A stretch of DNA of 64,000 nucleotides from Indioceanicola profundi (lineage in GTDB: Bacteria > Pseudomonadota > Alphaproteobacteria > Azospirillales > Azospirillaceae). Where the stretch lies: positions 2,445,001 through 2,509,000 of the forward strand of contig NZ_CP030126.1 of assembly GCF_003568845.1 (NCBI RefSeq), read 5' to 3'. The stretch's first letter is position 1. Every line of letters begins with the position of its first letter. The notes below the pieces were generated by a model. The model searched no databases, was not told where the DNA came from, and saw nothing but the letters and a program-made list of their open reading frames with translations. A program made the position numbers and the translations under genes. Below are positions 35,610 to 44,374 of this stretch, in pieces.

Positions 35610-38340
35610 TCCCTCCCGCAAGTTCAACCCAGAAGCGGCTGCCGCCGCCGGGCTGCGATTCCACGCCGGCCTCCCCGCCCATGCGTTCCACCCCGCGCCG
35701 CACGATGGCGAGGCCGATGCCGGTTCCCGGATATTCGGTCATGCCATGCAGGCGCTGGAAAACCTGGAAGATGCGCGCCTGATGCTCCGGCGCGATTCCG
35801 ATCCCGTTATCCTCCACCCACAGCCGGACCCGCGGCCCGTCCTCGGCCCGGATACGGACCTCCGGCTGCCGGCCCAGGGGCACGAACTTCACGGCGTTGG
35901 AGATCAGGTTCGCCAGCACCTGCACCAGCACGCCGCGATGCGCCACGACCATGGGCAGGGGGTCGTCCACCGTGATCCGCGCGCCCGATTCCCTGATGAA
36001 AGCGTCCAACTGGCGCAGCGCCTCTGCCACCGCCTGTCCCGTGAAGACCGGAACAAGGGTCAGCTCCTCGCGGCTGATCCTGGCATAGGCCAGCAGATCC
36101 TGGATCAGCATGTCCATGCGGGAGGCGCTGTCGCCGATGCGGGCCAGATAATCTCGCGCAGTCTCGTCCAGGGCCTCCCCGTAATCCTCGACCAGGGCCT
36201 GACTGAAGCCCCGCATGCTGCGCAAGGGCGCGCGGAGGTCGTGGGCGACGTTGTGGGCGAAGCCCTCCAGTTCGGCGTTGGCGTCGGCAAGCTGGCGGGT
36301 GCGCTGCTCCACCCGTTGCTCCAGGTCCGCCGCCAGACTCCGCACCTCTTCTTCCGCCCGCTTGCGGTCGGTGATGTCGCGGGACACGCCGATCACGCCG
36401 ATGATCCGGCCATCCGCATCCCGTAGCGGCGTCTTCGCCGACAGGAACACATGCGCGCCGTCCCCGTCCCGCACCTCCTCCTCCATCAACACCGGTTCCC
36501 CGCTTTCCACCACGCTCCGGTCCACAGCGGTGACCGCGGCGGCCACGTCGGGCGGAAGGAGGTCGGCATCGCGGCGCCCGATCACGGCGAGCGGATCGGT
36601 CTTGAAGAACTGCGCCGTGCACTTGTTGACCAGCATGTAGCGGCCATCCAGGTCCTTGGCGAAAATGGGATCGATGGCTCCGTCGATCACCGACTGGAGG
36701 AAGCGGGCCGCATCCGCCGCCGCCCGCTCCGCCGCCTTGCGGTCGGTGATGTCGATACAGGCGGCATAGATGTAGCGCTTGCCGCCGATTTCGACGAGCT
36801 TGGCCCGTATGGCGACCTCCCGCACGGCTCCGTCCCGTGTCCGCCACCGCGTCTCGAACAGTTCCGCCTCTTGTCCAGCGGTGATGGCCGCCTTCCGCCT
36901 TTCCAACAGTTCGGGCGTGAGGTTCAGGTCGTAGTCGAGCGGGGTCAGCCGGGCGAAATCCTCCCGCCCGTAGCCGGCCATGGCGGCGGCGCGGTCGTTG
37001 AATTCCTTCGGGGCCAGGGTCTCGATATCGTGCAGCAGCAGGCCGACCGGCACCGTGTCGAACAGCGCCCTGTACCGCGCCTCGCTGTCCCGGAGCGCAG
37101 CTTCGGCGTGTTTCCGTTCCGCCACGTCGCGCATCAGGCCGGTATAGAAGCGCTCTCCGTCCGCGTTCCATTCGGCTACGGATATTTCAAAGGGAAATGT
37201 CGTTCCGTCCTTGCGTCGTCCCTCAAGCTCCCGGCCGATGCCGATGATTCGCTTCTCGCCATGGCGGGCATAGCGCTCCAGATGCCCTGAATGGGTTGCG
37301 GCGTCCTTTTCCGGCATCAACATCGTGACCGATTGTCCCACCACCTCCGCGGCGGAATAGCCGAACAGACGTTCAGCGGCCGGGTTGAAGGAGCGCACGA
37401 TTCCCTGCTGGTCGATGACCACGATGGCATCGACTGCGGTGGTCACGATGGCACGGTGCTGCGCCTCGCTACGGGCCAGGGCCGCCGCCGCGGATCGCGC
37501 GCCGGCCGCCGCCTCTCCGGCCAGGACGCGCCCACGCAGGGCAACTCCCAGCATCAAGGACAGGGCGGTTCCCAGCACAAGCATCAGATGGGGAAGCGTG
37601 GTGTCCGGAGCGGGAGATCCCATGACGACCTGCCAGCGCACGCCGCCCAGCCGGAACTCCCGGGCAATCACCCCGCCCTCTTCGGGGCCGGGAATGGAGA
37701 TTGCCGCGATGCCGTCCGCGGTGACCGATAGCGAATGGCCGACCGCGACTTCCTGCAGCTCGCGTTCGAACAGCCGGCGCAGGTCGATGGCCGCAAAAGT
37801 AAAGCCCTGCTCATCCTGTCCGTCGCGGATGGGAACGATGCCCAGGACACCCTGCCCGCCGACCGCCAGCTCCACCGGCTGGGTGAAAGCGCGGCCATGC
37901 ATGCCGGCCCTTTCGTAAGCCGCGACGCGGACCGGATCGGTCGTGGCATCGAAGTTCAATGCGGCCTCGTTTCCGTCCCGGGGATACACCCATTGGGCCC
38001 GGAGATCCGGCCCTACCCATCCGACCACCCGGAAGCTGGGATAGCTCTCCCGAAGCACTTCGGCTTCCAAGTCGAATTCGGCCCTGGTGCGGTCGCCATG
38101 CCGTTCCCAACGAAGCGCCATGCGGCGCAGCGCCTCGAGACGTTCGCCCAGGCTGGCCGCCACGATGCGCGTCGCAGTTCCCAACTCAGCCCAGGCCGCG
38201 CGGGCGGCGGCTTCACGCTGGTCCGCCAACAGGGCCTGCCAGGCCGCCAGCGTGACCAACAGCCCGGCGAGAGCCGCCGCCAGCGGAAGCCATACCGCCC
38301 GTCCGGGACGTAATCCGTCCTTGTCCGGTCCTGTCCTCAT
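35590..38340 (-). CDS. CHASE-PAS multidomain sensor histidine kinase
   Basis: The 916-residue membrane kinase has an N-terminal helix (VWLPLAAALAGLLVTLAAW), a periplasmic CHASE domain (about 45-240), a second helix (LMLVLGTALSLMLGVAL), three PAS/PAC units (about 295-415, 420-540, 545-665, each ending in ERK or DRK), then HisKA with the phospho-acceptor His in FAHNVAHDLRAPLRS and an HATPase (NLISNAVKF, EDNGIGI, GTGIGLAIV). CHASE domains sense extracytoplasmic small molecules such as adenine derivatives or peptides. The start overlaps the stop of the REC-HWE kinase as ATGA, and its end overlaps the Rcp1-like regulator. Confidence 0.93.
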   Translation of the reverse strand: MRTGPDKDGLRPGRAVWLPLAAALAGLLVTLAAWQALLADQREAAARAAWAELGTATRIVAASLGERLEALRRMALRWERHGDRTRAEFDLEAEVLRESYPSFRVVGWVGPDLRAQWVYPRDGNEAALNFDATTDPVRVAAYERAGMHGRAFTQPVELAVGGQGVLGIVPIRDGQDEQGFTFAAIDLRRLFERELQEVAVGHSLSVTADGIAAISIPGPEEGGVIAREFRLGGVRWQVVMGSPAPDTTLPHLMLVLGTALSLMLGVALRGRVLAGEAAAGARSAAAALARSEAQHRAIVTTAVDAIVVIDQQGIVRSFNPAAERLFGYSAAEVVGQSVTMLMPEKDAATHSGHLERYARHGEKRIIGIGRELEGRRKDGTTFPFEISVAEWNADGERFYTGLMRDVAERKHAEAALRDSEARYRALFDTVPVGLLLHDIETLAPKEFNDRAAAMAGYGREDFARLTPLDYDLNLTPELLERRKAAITAGQEAELFETRWRTRDGAVREVAIRAKLVEIGGKRYIYAACIDITDRKAAERAAADAARFLQSVIDGAIDPIFAKDLDGRYMLVNKCTAQFFKTDPLAVIGRRDADLLPPDVAAAVTAVDRSVVESGEPVLMEEEVRDGDGAHVFLSAKTPLRDADGRIIGVIGVSRDITDRKRAEEEVRSLAADLEQRVEQRTRQLADANAELEGFAHNVAHDLRAPLRSMRGFSQALVEDYGEALDETARDYLARIGDSASRMDMLIQDLLAYARISREELTLVPVFTGQAVAEALRQLDAFIRESGARITVDDPLPMVVAHRGVLVQVLANLISNAVKFVPLGRQPEVRIRAEDGPRVRLWVEDNGIGIAPEHQARIFQVFQRLHGMTEYPGTGIGLAIVRRGVERMGGEAGVESQPGGGSRFWVELAGGNDDGQG

Positions 38341-39680
38341 GCAGACTCGCCGCTCGGCGGCACATCCACGCGGACGGTGGTTCCCGCACCGACCGAGACG
38401 GTGAGCGTGGCCCTGACCTGGGCCGCCAGTTGCGGCACCACCCGGGCCCCGATTCCAGCCCCTTTCCGGGCCTGGTAGATGTCCGCCGGCGCGCCGATCC
38501 CGTCATCCGCCACCGTCAGCGTAAATCCGCCCTCCTCCGTCCTGGCGGCGAAAATCCGGATATGTCCGGCGCGGCCTTCCGGAAAGGCATGCTTGTAGGC
38601 GTTGGTGACCAGTTCGGTGGCCAGTAGGCCGAGCGGTATGGCGGTATCAATGGGCAGGCTGAGTTCGGGCGCGCTTTCCACGGTGACCACGACCTCCGGC
38701 CGCACGCGCACGGCGGCCGCGGCGTCCGCAAGGTCGCGCAGATAAGCGGCCACGTCGATTCCTTCGAAATCGTCGCCCCTGTGCAGGCGCTGCTGGACCA
38801 GCGCCAGGGTCCGCAGCCGCTGGCTCACATCGTGGAAGCCCTCCTTCACCGCCGGATCGGAATGCTTGCCGGCCTGGAGGAGAAGCAGCGCGTCCATGAC
38901 CTGCAGGTTGTTGTAGACGCGGTGGTACACCTCCCTCAGCAGGGTCTCCGACCGGCGGACCGCATTCCTCAGCGCCGTCACTTCCGTCAGCACGCACTCC
39001 ACCTCTCCGTCGGCTCCAGGCGCGGAATGAGCGTCCAGCAGGGCGGCGCGGTCCTCTCCGAAGGCGACTTCCAGCCCCTTGATCGCGACGCCCCCCTGTC
39101 CGGACCAGAGATCGCGCAACGCCGGCGCGGAGAGCATGTCCAGAAGATTCGCGGCGCCGGCGCCGCCATCCTCGTCCAGGCCGAGCATCCGCAGGGCCGC
39201 GGGATTGGCCGCCGTCATGGCCCCGTCGGGACGGCAGGTGATCATGCCGACCGTGGCGGCACGGCGGAGCGCCACGTTGCGCGCCTCGGCCCGCCGGCGC
39301 GCTCTCCGATCCTCCACCCGGCGGGCCAGCCCCTCCAGCGCCGCCACGAGGCGCGGCACGCGCGAGGGGTCCTTGAGGAAATAGTCATCTATCCCGGCTC
39401 GCAGCACGTCCACCGCCCCCTCCTCTCCCAAGGAGCCGGTGAACATGACGACGCCGCAGTCGGGATGCACCCTGCGGATACGGCGGAACACCTCCAGCCC
39501 GTCGGCCCAGCCCAGCGAATAGTCGATCACCGCGACATCCGGTTCCGTGGCGGCGAGCGCGCTGTCCAGCTCGGCAGCCGTCCCGGCCTCACGGATGCGG
39601 ACGTCGCCAATGGACTGCTGCACCCCGCGACGCACCAGCGCTCGGTCATCCGGGTTGTCATCGACAAGCAGGATGTCCAC
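38337..39680 (-). CDS. Receiver-PAS-HWE/HisKA_2 histidine kinase
   Basis: The 447-residue protein has its receiver first (LLVDDNPDDRALVRRGV, acceptor Asp in VAVIDYSLGWADG, Lys in FLKDPS), then a PAS-like segment (about 135-225) and a HisKA_2 kinase with the acceptor His in LLREVYHRVYNNLQ and ATPase boxes LATELVTNAYKH and VADDGIGAP. The order is the reverse of ordinary hybrid kinases, so an upstream phosphodonor could control the kinase. It has no membrane segment. The start is GTG 39680, with AAGGGA upstream. It is coupled to the CHASE kinase by ATGA and is divergent from a receiver gene. Confidence 0.9.
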   Translation of the reverse strand: MDILLVDDNPDDRALVRRGVQQSIGDVRIREAGTAAELDSALAATEPDVAVIDYSLGWADGLEVFRRIRRVHPDCGVVMFTGSLGEEGAVDVLRAGIDDYFLKDPSRVPRLVAALEGLARRVEDRRARRRAEARNVALRRAATVGMITCRPDGAMTAANPAALRMLGLDEDGGAGAANLLDMLSAPALRDLWSGQGGVAIKGLEVAFGEDRAALLDAHSAPGADGEVECVLTEVTALRNAVRRSETLLREVYHRVYNNLQVMDALLLLQAGKHSDPAVKEGFHDVSQRLRTLALVQQRLHRGDDFEGIDVAAYLRDLADAAAAVRVRPEVVVTVESAPELSLPIDTAIPLGLLATELVTNAYKHAFPEGRAGHIRIFAARTEEGGFTLTVADDGIGAPADIYQARKGAGIGARVVPQLAAQVRATLTVSVGAGTTVRVDVPPSGESA

Positions 39681-39767
39681 GATTATATCCCTTCTTCCGC
39701 ACCAACTCTTGTCGAACAGCGGATGGCCCCGGTTGGGCACGGTCCGATTTTCCGCGTTACCGGGTCG

Positions 39768-40160
39768 ATGATGCCGACGAACGATTCCGTGCATGCGCCC
39801 GCATGCGTTCTCCTGGTCGAGGATGAGGCACTGATCGCCATGCAGCTGTCCATGCTGCTGGAGGATGCGGGCATTTCCGTCTGCGGCGTTGCCGCCGCCG
39901 CAGCCCAGGCGATGGATCTGGCCGCAAAAGCGCAGCCGCGGGCGGCGGTCGTCGATATCCGCCTGGGCCCGGGGCCGGACGGGATCGAGGTGGCCCGGCA
40001 TCTTCAGGACCTGTACCGGTGCAGGATCATCTTCGTCTCGGGCTCGGGGGAGCGGGAGACAGTGGACCGCGCCCGGACCATCGAAGGATCGGTCTTCATG
40101 CAGAAGCCGGTGGACCCGGATGCCCTGATCCGCCGCCTGAAGGAACTCTTTGCCGCTTGA
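39768..40160 (+). CDS. Single-domain response regulator
   Basis: The 130-residue receiver has LLVEDEALIAMQLSML, acceptor Asp in AAVVDIRLGPGPDGIEV, FVSGSGERE and Lys in MQKPVDPDAL. This is the same HWE-partner receiver group as the proteins at 21896 and 22326. It has no output domain. Two adjacent ATGs (39768, 39771) lack a strong ribosome site. Divergent from the REC-PAS-HWE kinase with 87 bases between starts, it is a likely phosphorylation partner. Confidence 0.88.
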   Translation: MMPTNDSVHAPACVLLVEDEALIAMQLSMLLEDAGISVCGVAAAAAQAMDLAAKAQPRAAVVDIRLGPGPDGIEVARHLQDLYRCRIIFVSGSGERETVDRARTIEGSVFMQKPVDPDALIRRLKELFAA

Positions 40161-40250
40161 GGCGGGACCGGTTCCCACGTCTTTCCTGTTGACTCCCCGA
40201 CCACGGGGAAAATTCGCCCGGGATCGGCAGCCGCCAGTCACACCCGACCG

Positions 40251-41228
40251 ATGTCAGCTCTTTATATCAAGTTCCTGCTATCCATTCCCCTCGCCTTTCT
40301 GCTCGGCTTCGCGGCCCAGAAGGGGAGCATCTGCGCGGTGCGGGTCGTCGAGGACCTGCTCCGGGGCCGCTTCCGCCAGCTCGTCGCCGTGCTGTGCTGC
40401 TCGCTCTGGGTGCTCGGGGTTACGGTGCCGCTGGCCTGGATCGTACCGGGCAGCACGCTCGCCATCGCGATGCCGGTGACGCTGTCGATGGTCGTGGGCG
40501 GCATCGCCTTCGGGATCGGGGCCGTCGTGAACGGCGGATGCGCCATCAGCACCCTTACCCGTTGTGCGGCCGGGGATGTCTCCCGCGCCTTCACGGTGCT
40601 GGGCATGGCCCTGGGCCTGATCCTTCTCGGCGTCGCGGGCGGGTCGCTGGACCCGGACAGCTCGACCGGCCGGCTCAGCCCGCTGGCCTCTCCCAGCCCG
40701 CCGGCCTGGGTCCTCATCGGTGGCGCCGTGCTCACGGCAGGCGCCGTCCTGCTGCGGACGAGAAGGGACTGCGGGTGGAGGAACCTGCTCCGGCAGCGAT
40801 CCTGGGACCCTGTCGTGGCGACCACCCTGATCGGGCTGTCGGGCGGCACCCTGTACGCCCTGCACGGCCCCTGGATGTACACCAGCCTTCTTCCCCACGC
40901 ACTGAACCAATCCGTGTCGCCCGATGGCGTCCCGGTCTGGGAGATGCTGGTGCTGCTGGCGGCGGTCATGGCCGGCGCAGCCTGGGCGGCATTCCTGTCC
41001 GGGCGGAGCCGGCTGAGGATCAGCGTCGGGCAGGCGGGGCGCTGCATGTTCGGCGGCGGGCTGATGGGAGTGGGCGGCGCGCTGTCCATCGGCGGCAACG
41101 ACGTCATGGTCCTGCATACCATTCCAGCCCTGGCCCCCAGCGGAATCGCCGGCCTCGCCGCGATCTTCCTGGGCTCCCTCGCCGCCATCCTGGCGAACCG
41201 CGCATATCGCCGGCTCCTGGCGCGATAG
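40251..41228 (+). CDS. YeeE/YedE family sulfur-compound transporter
   Basis: The 325-residue membrane protein has about nine hydrophobic helices and the family's conserved cysteine motifs: KGSICAVRVVEDL near the start, VNGGCAISTLTRCAAGD in the first half and GRCMFGGGLMGVGGALSIGGND in the second. YeeE/TsuA proteins carry thiosulfate or related sulfur species across the inner membrane by a cysteine relay. All three motifs are kept, so it should be functional. ATG 40251 fits the family start; no strong ribosome site was seen. The neighbouring genes do not say which sulfur species. Confidence 0.88.
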   Translation: MSALYIKFLLSIPLAFLLGFAAQKGSICAVRVVEDLLRGRFRQLVAVLCCSLWVLGVTVPLAWIVPGSTLAIAMPVTLSMVVGGIAFGIGAVVNGGCAISTLTRCAAGDVSRAFTVLGMALGLILLGVAGGSLDPDSSTGRLSPLASPSPPAWVLIGGAVLTAGAVLLRTRRDCGWRNLLRQRSWDPVVATTLIGLSGGTLYALHGPWMYTSLLPHALNQSVSPDGVPVWEMLVLLAAVMAGAAWAAFLSGRSRLRISVGQAGRCMFGGGLMGVGGALSIGGNDVMVLHTIPALAPSGIAGLAAIFLGSLAAILANRAYRRLLAR

Positions 41229-41397
41229 GCTGTCCAGCAAACCGTTGCATGCCGGAACGGCTGAACTGCCATGCGGCTTACGCTGCATCGCAACATGGCC
41301 AGGGTGGTTGAATGCGGGGCGGCATTGCTGCCACATCCTAAATAGTTCAAGGAGATGGAGGTCGGGCCGCCGAATGGGGCCCGCTGGAGATGGTTTC

Positions 41398-42603
41398 ATG
41401 ACAGAGACAATGACGCAGCGCACAACCCGACCGGGGCTGGTGCTCTTCGCGCTTGCCATGGGCGGGTTCGCCATCGGCACGACCGAGTTCGCGGTGATGA
41501 GCCTGGTACCCTATTTCGCCGAGGGCCTCGGGATCGACGAACCCACGGCGGGCCATGTGATCAGCGCCTATGCGCTGGGCGTGGTGGTGGGCGCGCCGAT
41601 CATCGCGGTGCTGGCCGCCCGGCTGTCCCGGCGCACCCTGCTTCTCGGCCTCATGGTCCTGTTCGCCGTCGCCAATGTGTTGAGCGCGCTGGCCCCCTCC
41701 TATGGCTGGATGCTGGCCTTCCGGTTCCTGAGCGGCCTGCCCCACGGGGCCTATTTCGGCGTGGCGGCGCTGGTGGCCGCGTCGCTGGTGCCGGCCAACC
41801 GCCGCACGCAGGCGGTGTCCCGCGTCATGCTGGGGCTGACCGTCGCCACCGTGATCGGCGTGCCGCTGGCGAACTGGATGGGGCAGGCGCTGGGATGGCG
41901 CTGGGGCTTCGGCGTGGTCGGCGTCCTGGCCGCCATCACCGTGGCGCTGGTCTGGGCGCTTGCGCCGAAGGACCGGCCGCAGCCGGGCGCCAGCCCGCTG
42001 CGGGAGCTGGGCGCCCTGAAGCGCCCGCAGGTCTGGCTGACCCTGGGCGTCGGCGCCATCGGCTTCGGCGGCATGTTCGCCGTCTACACCTATCTCGCCA
42101 ACACGCTGATGGCGGTGACGGGGGTGTCGCCGGAGATCGTGCCGCTGGTCCTGTGCGTGTTCGGTCTGGGCCTGACGGCGGGCAATCTCATTGCCGCCTG
42201 GGCGGCCGACCGGGCCCTGATGCCCACGGCCGGCGGCCTGCTGCTGTGGAGCGCGGCATCCCTGGCCCTGTTCCCCTTCGCCGCCGGCAATGTCTGGGCG
42301 GTCACGCTGACCGTGTTCCTGATCGGCTGCGGCGGCGGTCTCGGCACCGTGCTCCAGACCCGGCTCATGGATGTGGCGGAGGATGCGCAGACCCTGGCCG
42401 CCGCCCTGAACCACAGCGCCTTCAACACGGCGAACGCGCTGGGTCCCTGGCTGGGGGGCATGTCCATCGCGGCTGGCCACGGCTGGACCTCCACCGGCTG
42501 GGTGGGCTGCGCCCTGGCCCTGGGCGGCTTCGCCATCTGGGCCGTCTCCGTCCTGGCCGACCGCCAGCGGCCGGAAGCGGTTCTGTCTTCGCCCGGCGCC
42601 TGA
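41398..42603 (+). CDS. MFS transporter, DHA1 (AraJ/YdhP-like)
   Basis: The 401-residue protein has twelve predicted helices and DHA1 features: the opening ALAMGGFAIGTTEFAVMSL is the TTEF motif of the AraJ/YdhP/PbuE branch, with AARLSRRTLLLGLM (motif A) and FLSGLPHGAYFGVA after it. These transporters export sugars, purines or drugs with proton antiport. ATG 41398 follows GGAGA at eight bases. The LysR gene at 42606-43502 converges on it with two bases between stops. The substrate is unknown. Confidence 0.9.
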   Translation: MTETMTQRTTRPGLVLFALAMGGFAIGTTEFAVMSLVPYFAEGLGIDEPTAGHVISAYALGVVVGAPIIAVLAARLSRRTLLLGLMVLFAVANVLSALAPSYGWMLAFRFLSGLPHGAYFGVAALVAASLVPANRRTQAVSRVMLGLTVATVIGVPLANWMGQALGWRWGFGVVGVLAAITVALVWALAPKDRPQPGASPLRELGALKRPQVWLTLGVGAIGFGGMFAVYTYLANTLMAVTGVSPEIVPLVLCVFGLGLTAGNLIAAWAADRALMPTAGGLLLWSAASLALFPFAAGNVWAVTLTVFLIGCGGGLGTVLQTRLMDVAEDAQTLAAALNHSAFNTANALGPWLGGMSIAAGHGWTSTGWVGCALALGGFAIWAVSVLADRQRPEAVLSSPGA

Positions 42604-42605
42604 CT

Positions 42606-43502
42606 TCAGCCGCCGCCTTCCCCCGCCGCGGTCAAGCAAGCCAGAAGGCGGGTGGCAGGCGGGGAGAGGTGGGCGCGGCTGCGCATGCAGATGACGAGCT
42701 GCCGCACCGCCCAGGGCTCCGCCAGGGGAATGATGCGCAGCCGGCCGGGATCGTGCCGGAGCGCCGCCGCCTCCGGCACCACGGCCAGCCCGACGCCCCT
42801 TGAGACAAGCCGGCAGATGCCGCCGAAATCGCCCAGCCTGACCCGCACATCCATGCGCCGGCCGAGCTTGGCGGCATGGTCCTCAAGATGCAGGGTCAAG
42901 GCGCTCTGCGCCGGAAGCCCGACCAGCCGCTCCTCCAGCAGGTCGCGGAAGCGGATGCTGTCCCGGCCAGCGGCCGGATGGGCCGGGGGCGCTGCCACCA
43001 CCAGCCGGTCGAGCCGGAACGGAACCGTTTCCAGCCCCTCCGTCCCGGCATGGGCGGCCAGCACGCCGAGATCGGCCGCCCCGGCGGCCACCAGCTCCAC
43101 GATCCGGCGGCTGGGCAGCACCTGAAGCTCCACATCGACCGGTAGATTCCCGGCCAGGAAGTCGGCGAGAGGGTCGGGCAGGAATTCACTGGCCGCGACG
43201 GTGTTCGCCAGCAGCTTCAGCCCGACCCGCAGCCCGGCGGCATAGCCGGCCAAGTCGCCGCGCATCCGTTCCACCTGCGCCAGGACCACCCGCGCATGGT
43301 CGGCCAGCACCTGCCCCGCGGCGGTCGGCGTCACGCCGCGCGGCATCCGCCCCAGCAGCGGCGCGCCCAGCGTCTGCTCCATGCCGCCGATCCTGGCGCT
43401 GGCGGAAGCCAGCGCCAGGTTGGACCGTTCCGCCCCGCCGGTGATGCTGCCGCATTCCACCACATTCAGGAACAGGCGGAGATCCACCAGATCGAACCGC
43501 AT
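42606..43502 (-). CDS. LysR-family transcriptional regulator, divergent from TauE/SafE permease
   Basis: The 298-residue LTTR has the winged helix: LRLFLNVVECGSITGGAERS, LASASARIGGMEQTLGAPL, RGVTPTAAGQVL. The effector domain follows, with the phrase VGLAVVPEAAA typical near the end. It starts 88 bases from the divergent permease gene, which is its likely target. ATG 43502 was chosen; a GTG at 43508 sits closer to the GGGAG site and would add two residues. The permease family suggests a ligand such as a sulfonate or organic acid, but the sequence does not show it. Confidence 0.9.
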   Translation of the reverse strand: MRFDLVDLRLFLNVVECGSITGGAERSNLALASASARIGGMEQTLGAPLLGRMPRGVTPTAAGQVLADHARVVLAQVERMRGDLAGYAAGLRVGLKLLANTVAASEFLPDPLADFLAGNLPVDVELQVLPSRRIVELVAAGAADLGVLAAHAGTEGLETVPFRLDRLVVAAPPAHPAAGRDSIRFRDLLEERLVGLPAQSALTLHLEDHAAKLGRRMDVRVRLGDFGGICRLVSRGVGLAVVPEAAALRHDPGRLRIIPLAEPWAVRQLVICMRSRAHLSPPATRLLACLTAAGEGGG

Positions 43503-43590
43503 CCGCACCCCACTCCCTTCGTTCTGGACGAAGGCTACGCTCGGGCAATCCGCATTGCCAGCCCCAAGCCGGGCGCGCAGATTGCCCGGC

Positions 43591-44331
43591 ATGGAAACAA
43601 CTCTGATCCTTCTCACCGCTGCCGTGTTCGTCCTGGCGGGCTTCGTCAAGGGCGTAGTCGGGCTGGGCCTGCCGACCGTGGCGCTGGCGTTGCTTGGCCT
43701 GATGATGTCCCCGGCCGAGGCCGCCGCCCTGCTGGTGGTGCCGTCCGTGGTCACCAATATCGGCCAGATGCTGGATGGCGGTCCCCTGCGCCCGATCCTG
43801 CTGCGGCTTCTGCCGATGCTGGCCGGGATCTGCGCTGCGACCTTCGTGGCCGCCTTGGTGCTGCCCGCTGCGACGGGGGAGTGGGCCAGCGGGCTGCTAG
43901 GGCTGGCGCTGGCTGTCAGCGCCGCGATGAATCTGCTGAAGCTGGAGCCGGGCATACCGCATGGCCGGGAGAAGCCGACCGCGGTGGCGGTAGGGGCGGT
44001 GAACGGCGTCGTCACCGTCGCGACCGGCGTGTTCGTGATGCCGTCGGTGCCCTTCCTGCGGGCGCTGAACCTGCCGCGGGACGATTTCGTCCGGGCGCTC
44101 GGCCTGTCCTTCACCGTGTCCAGCACGACGCTGGCGCTTGCCCTGATGGCCCAGGGGGTGTTCCGCAGCGACGTGGCGCTGGGGTCGGCGCTGGCCTTGC
44201 TGCCCGCCCTGGCGGGCATGAAGGTCGGTGCGCTCTGCCGTCACCGGCTGGCCGGACCGGTCTTCAAGACCTTGTTCGACAGCAGCCTGCTGCTGCTGGG
44301 TCTTTTCATGATTGCCAAGGCATTGGGCTGA
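43591..44331 (+). CDS. TSUP family (TauE/SafE) membrane permease
   Basis: The 246-residue protein has about eight hydrophobic helices and the TauE/SafE repeats: FVLAGFVKGVVGLGLPTVALALL in the first half and AVGAVNGVVTVATGVFVMPSVPFL in the second. The family exports sulfite, sulfoacetate or organic acids across the inner membrane. The LysR regulator is divergent. ATG 43591 matches the family start. A strong terminator follows. Which anion it carries is unknown. Confidence 0.9.
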   Translation: METTLILLTAAVFVLAGFVKGVVGLGLPTVALALLGLMMSPAEAAALLVVPSVVTNIGQMLDGGPLRPILLRLLPMLAGICAATFVAALVLPAATGEWASGLLGLALAVSAAMNLLKLEPGIPHGREKPTAVAVGAVNGVVTVATGVFVMPSVPFLRALNLPRDDFVRALGLSFTVSSTTLALALMAQGVFRSDVALGSALALLPALAGMKVGALCRHRLAGPVFKTLFDSSLLLLGLFMIAKALG

Positions 44332-44359
44332 GGGACCGGCGGGCGAGGCCGCCGGTCCC
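44332..44359. terminator. Strong hairpin terminator
   Basis: GGGACCGGCGG and CCGCCGGTCCC form a perfect 11-base stem around six bases, beginning right after the permease stop. The convergent lactate permease gene ends at 44375, so it may act for both. Confidence 0.7.
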
Positions 44360-44374
44360 CCGGTGCCTTGAGCC

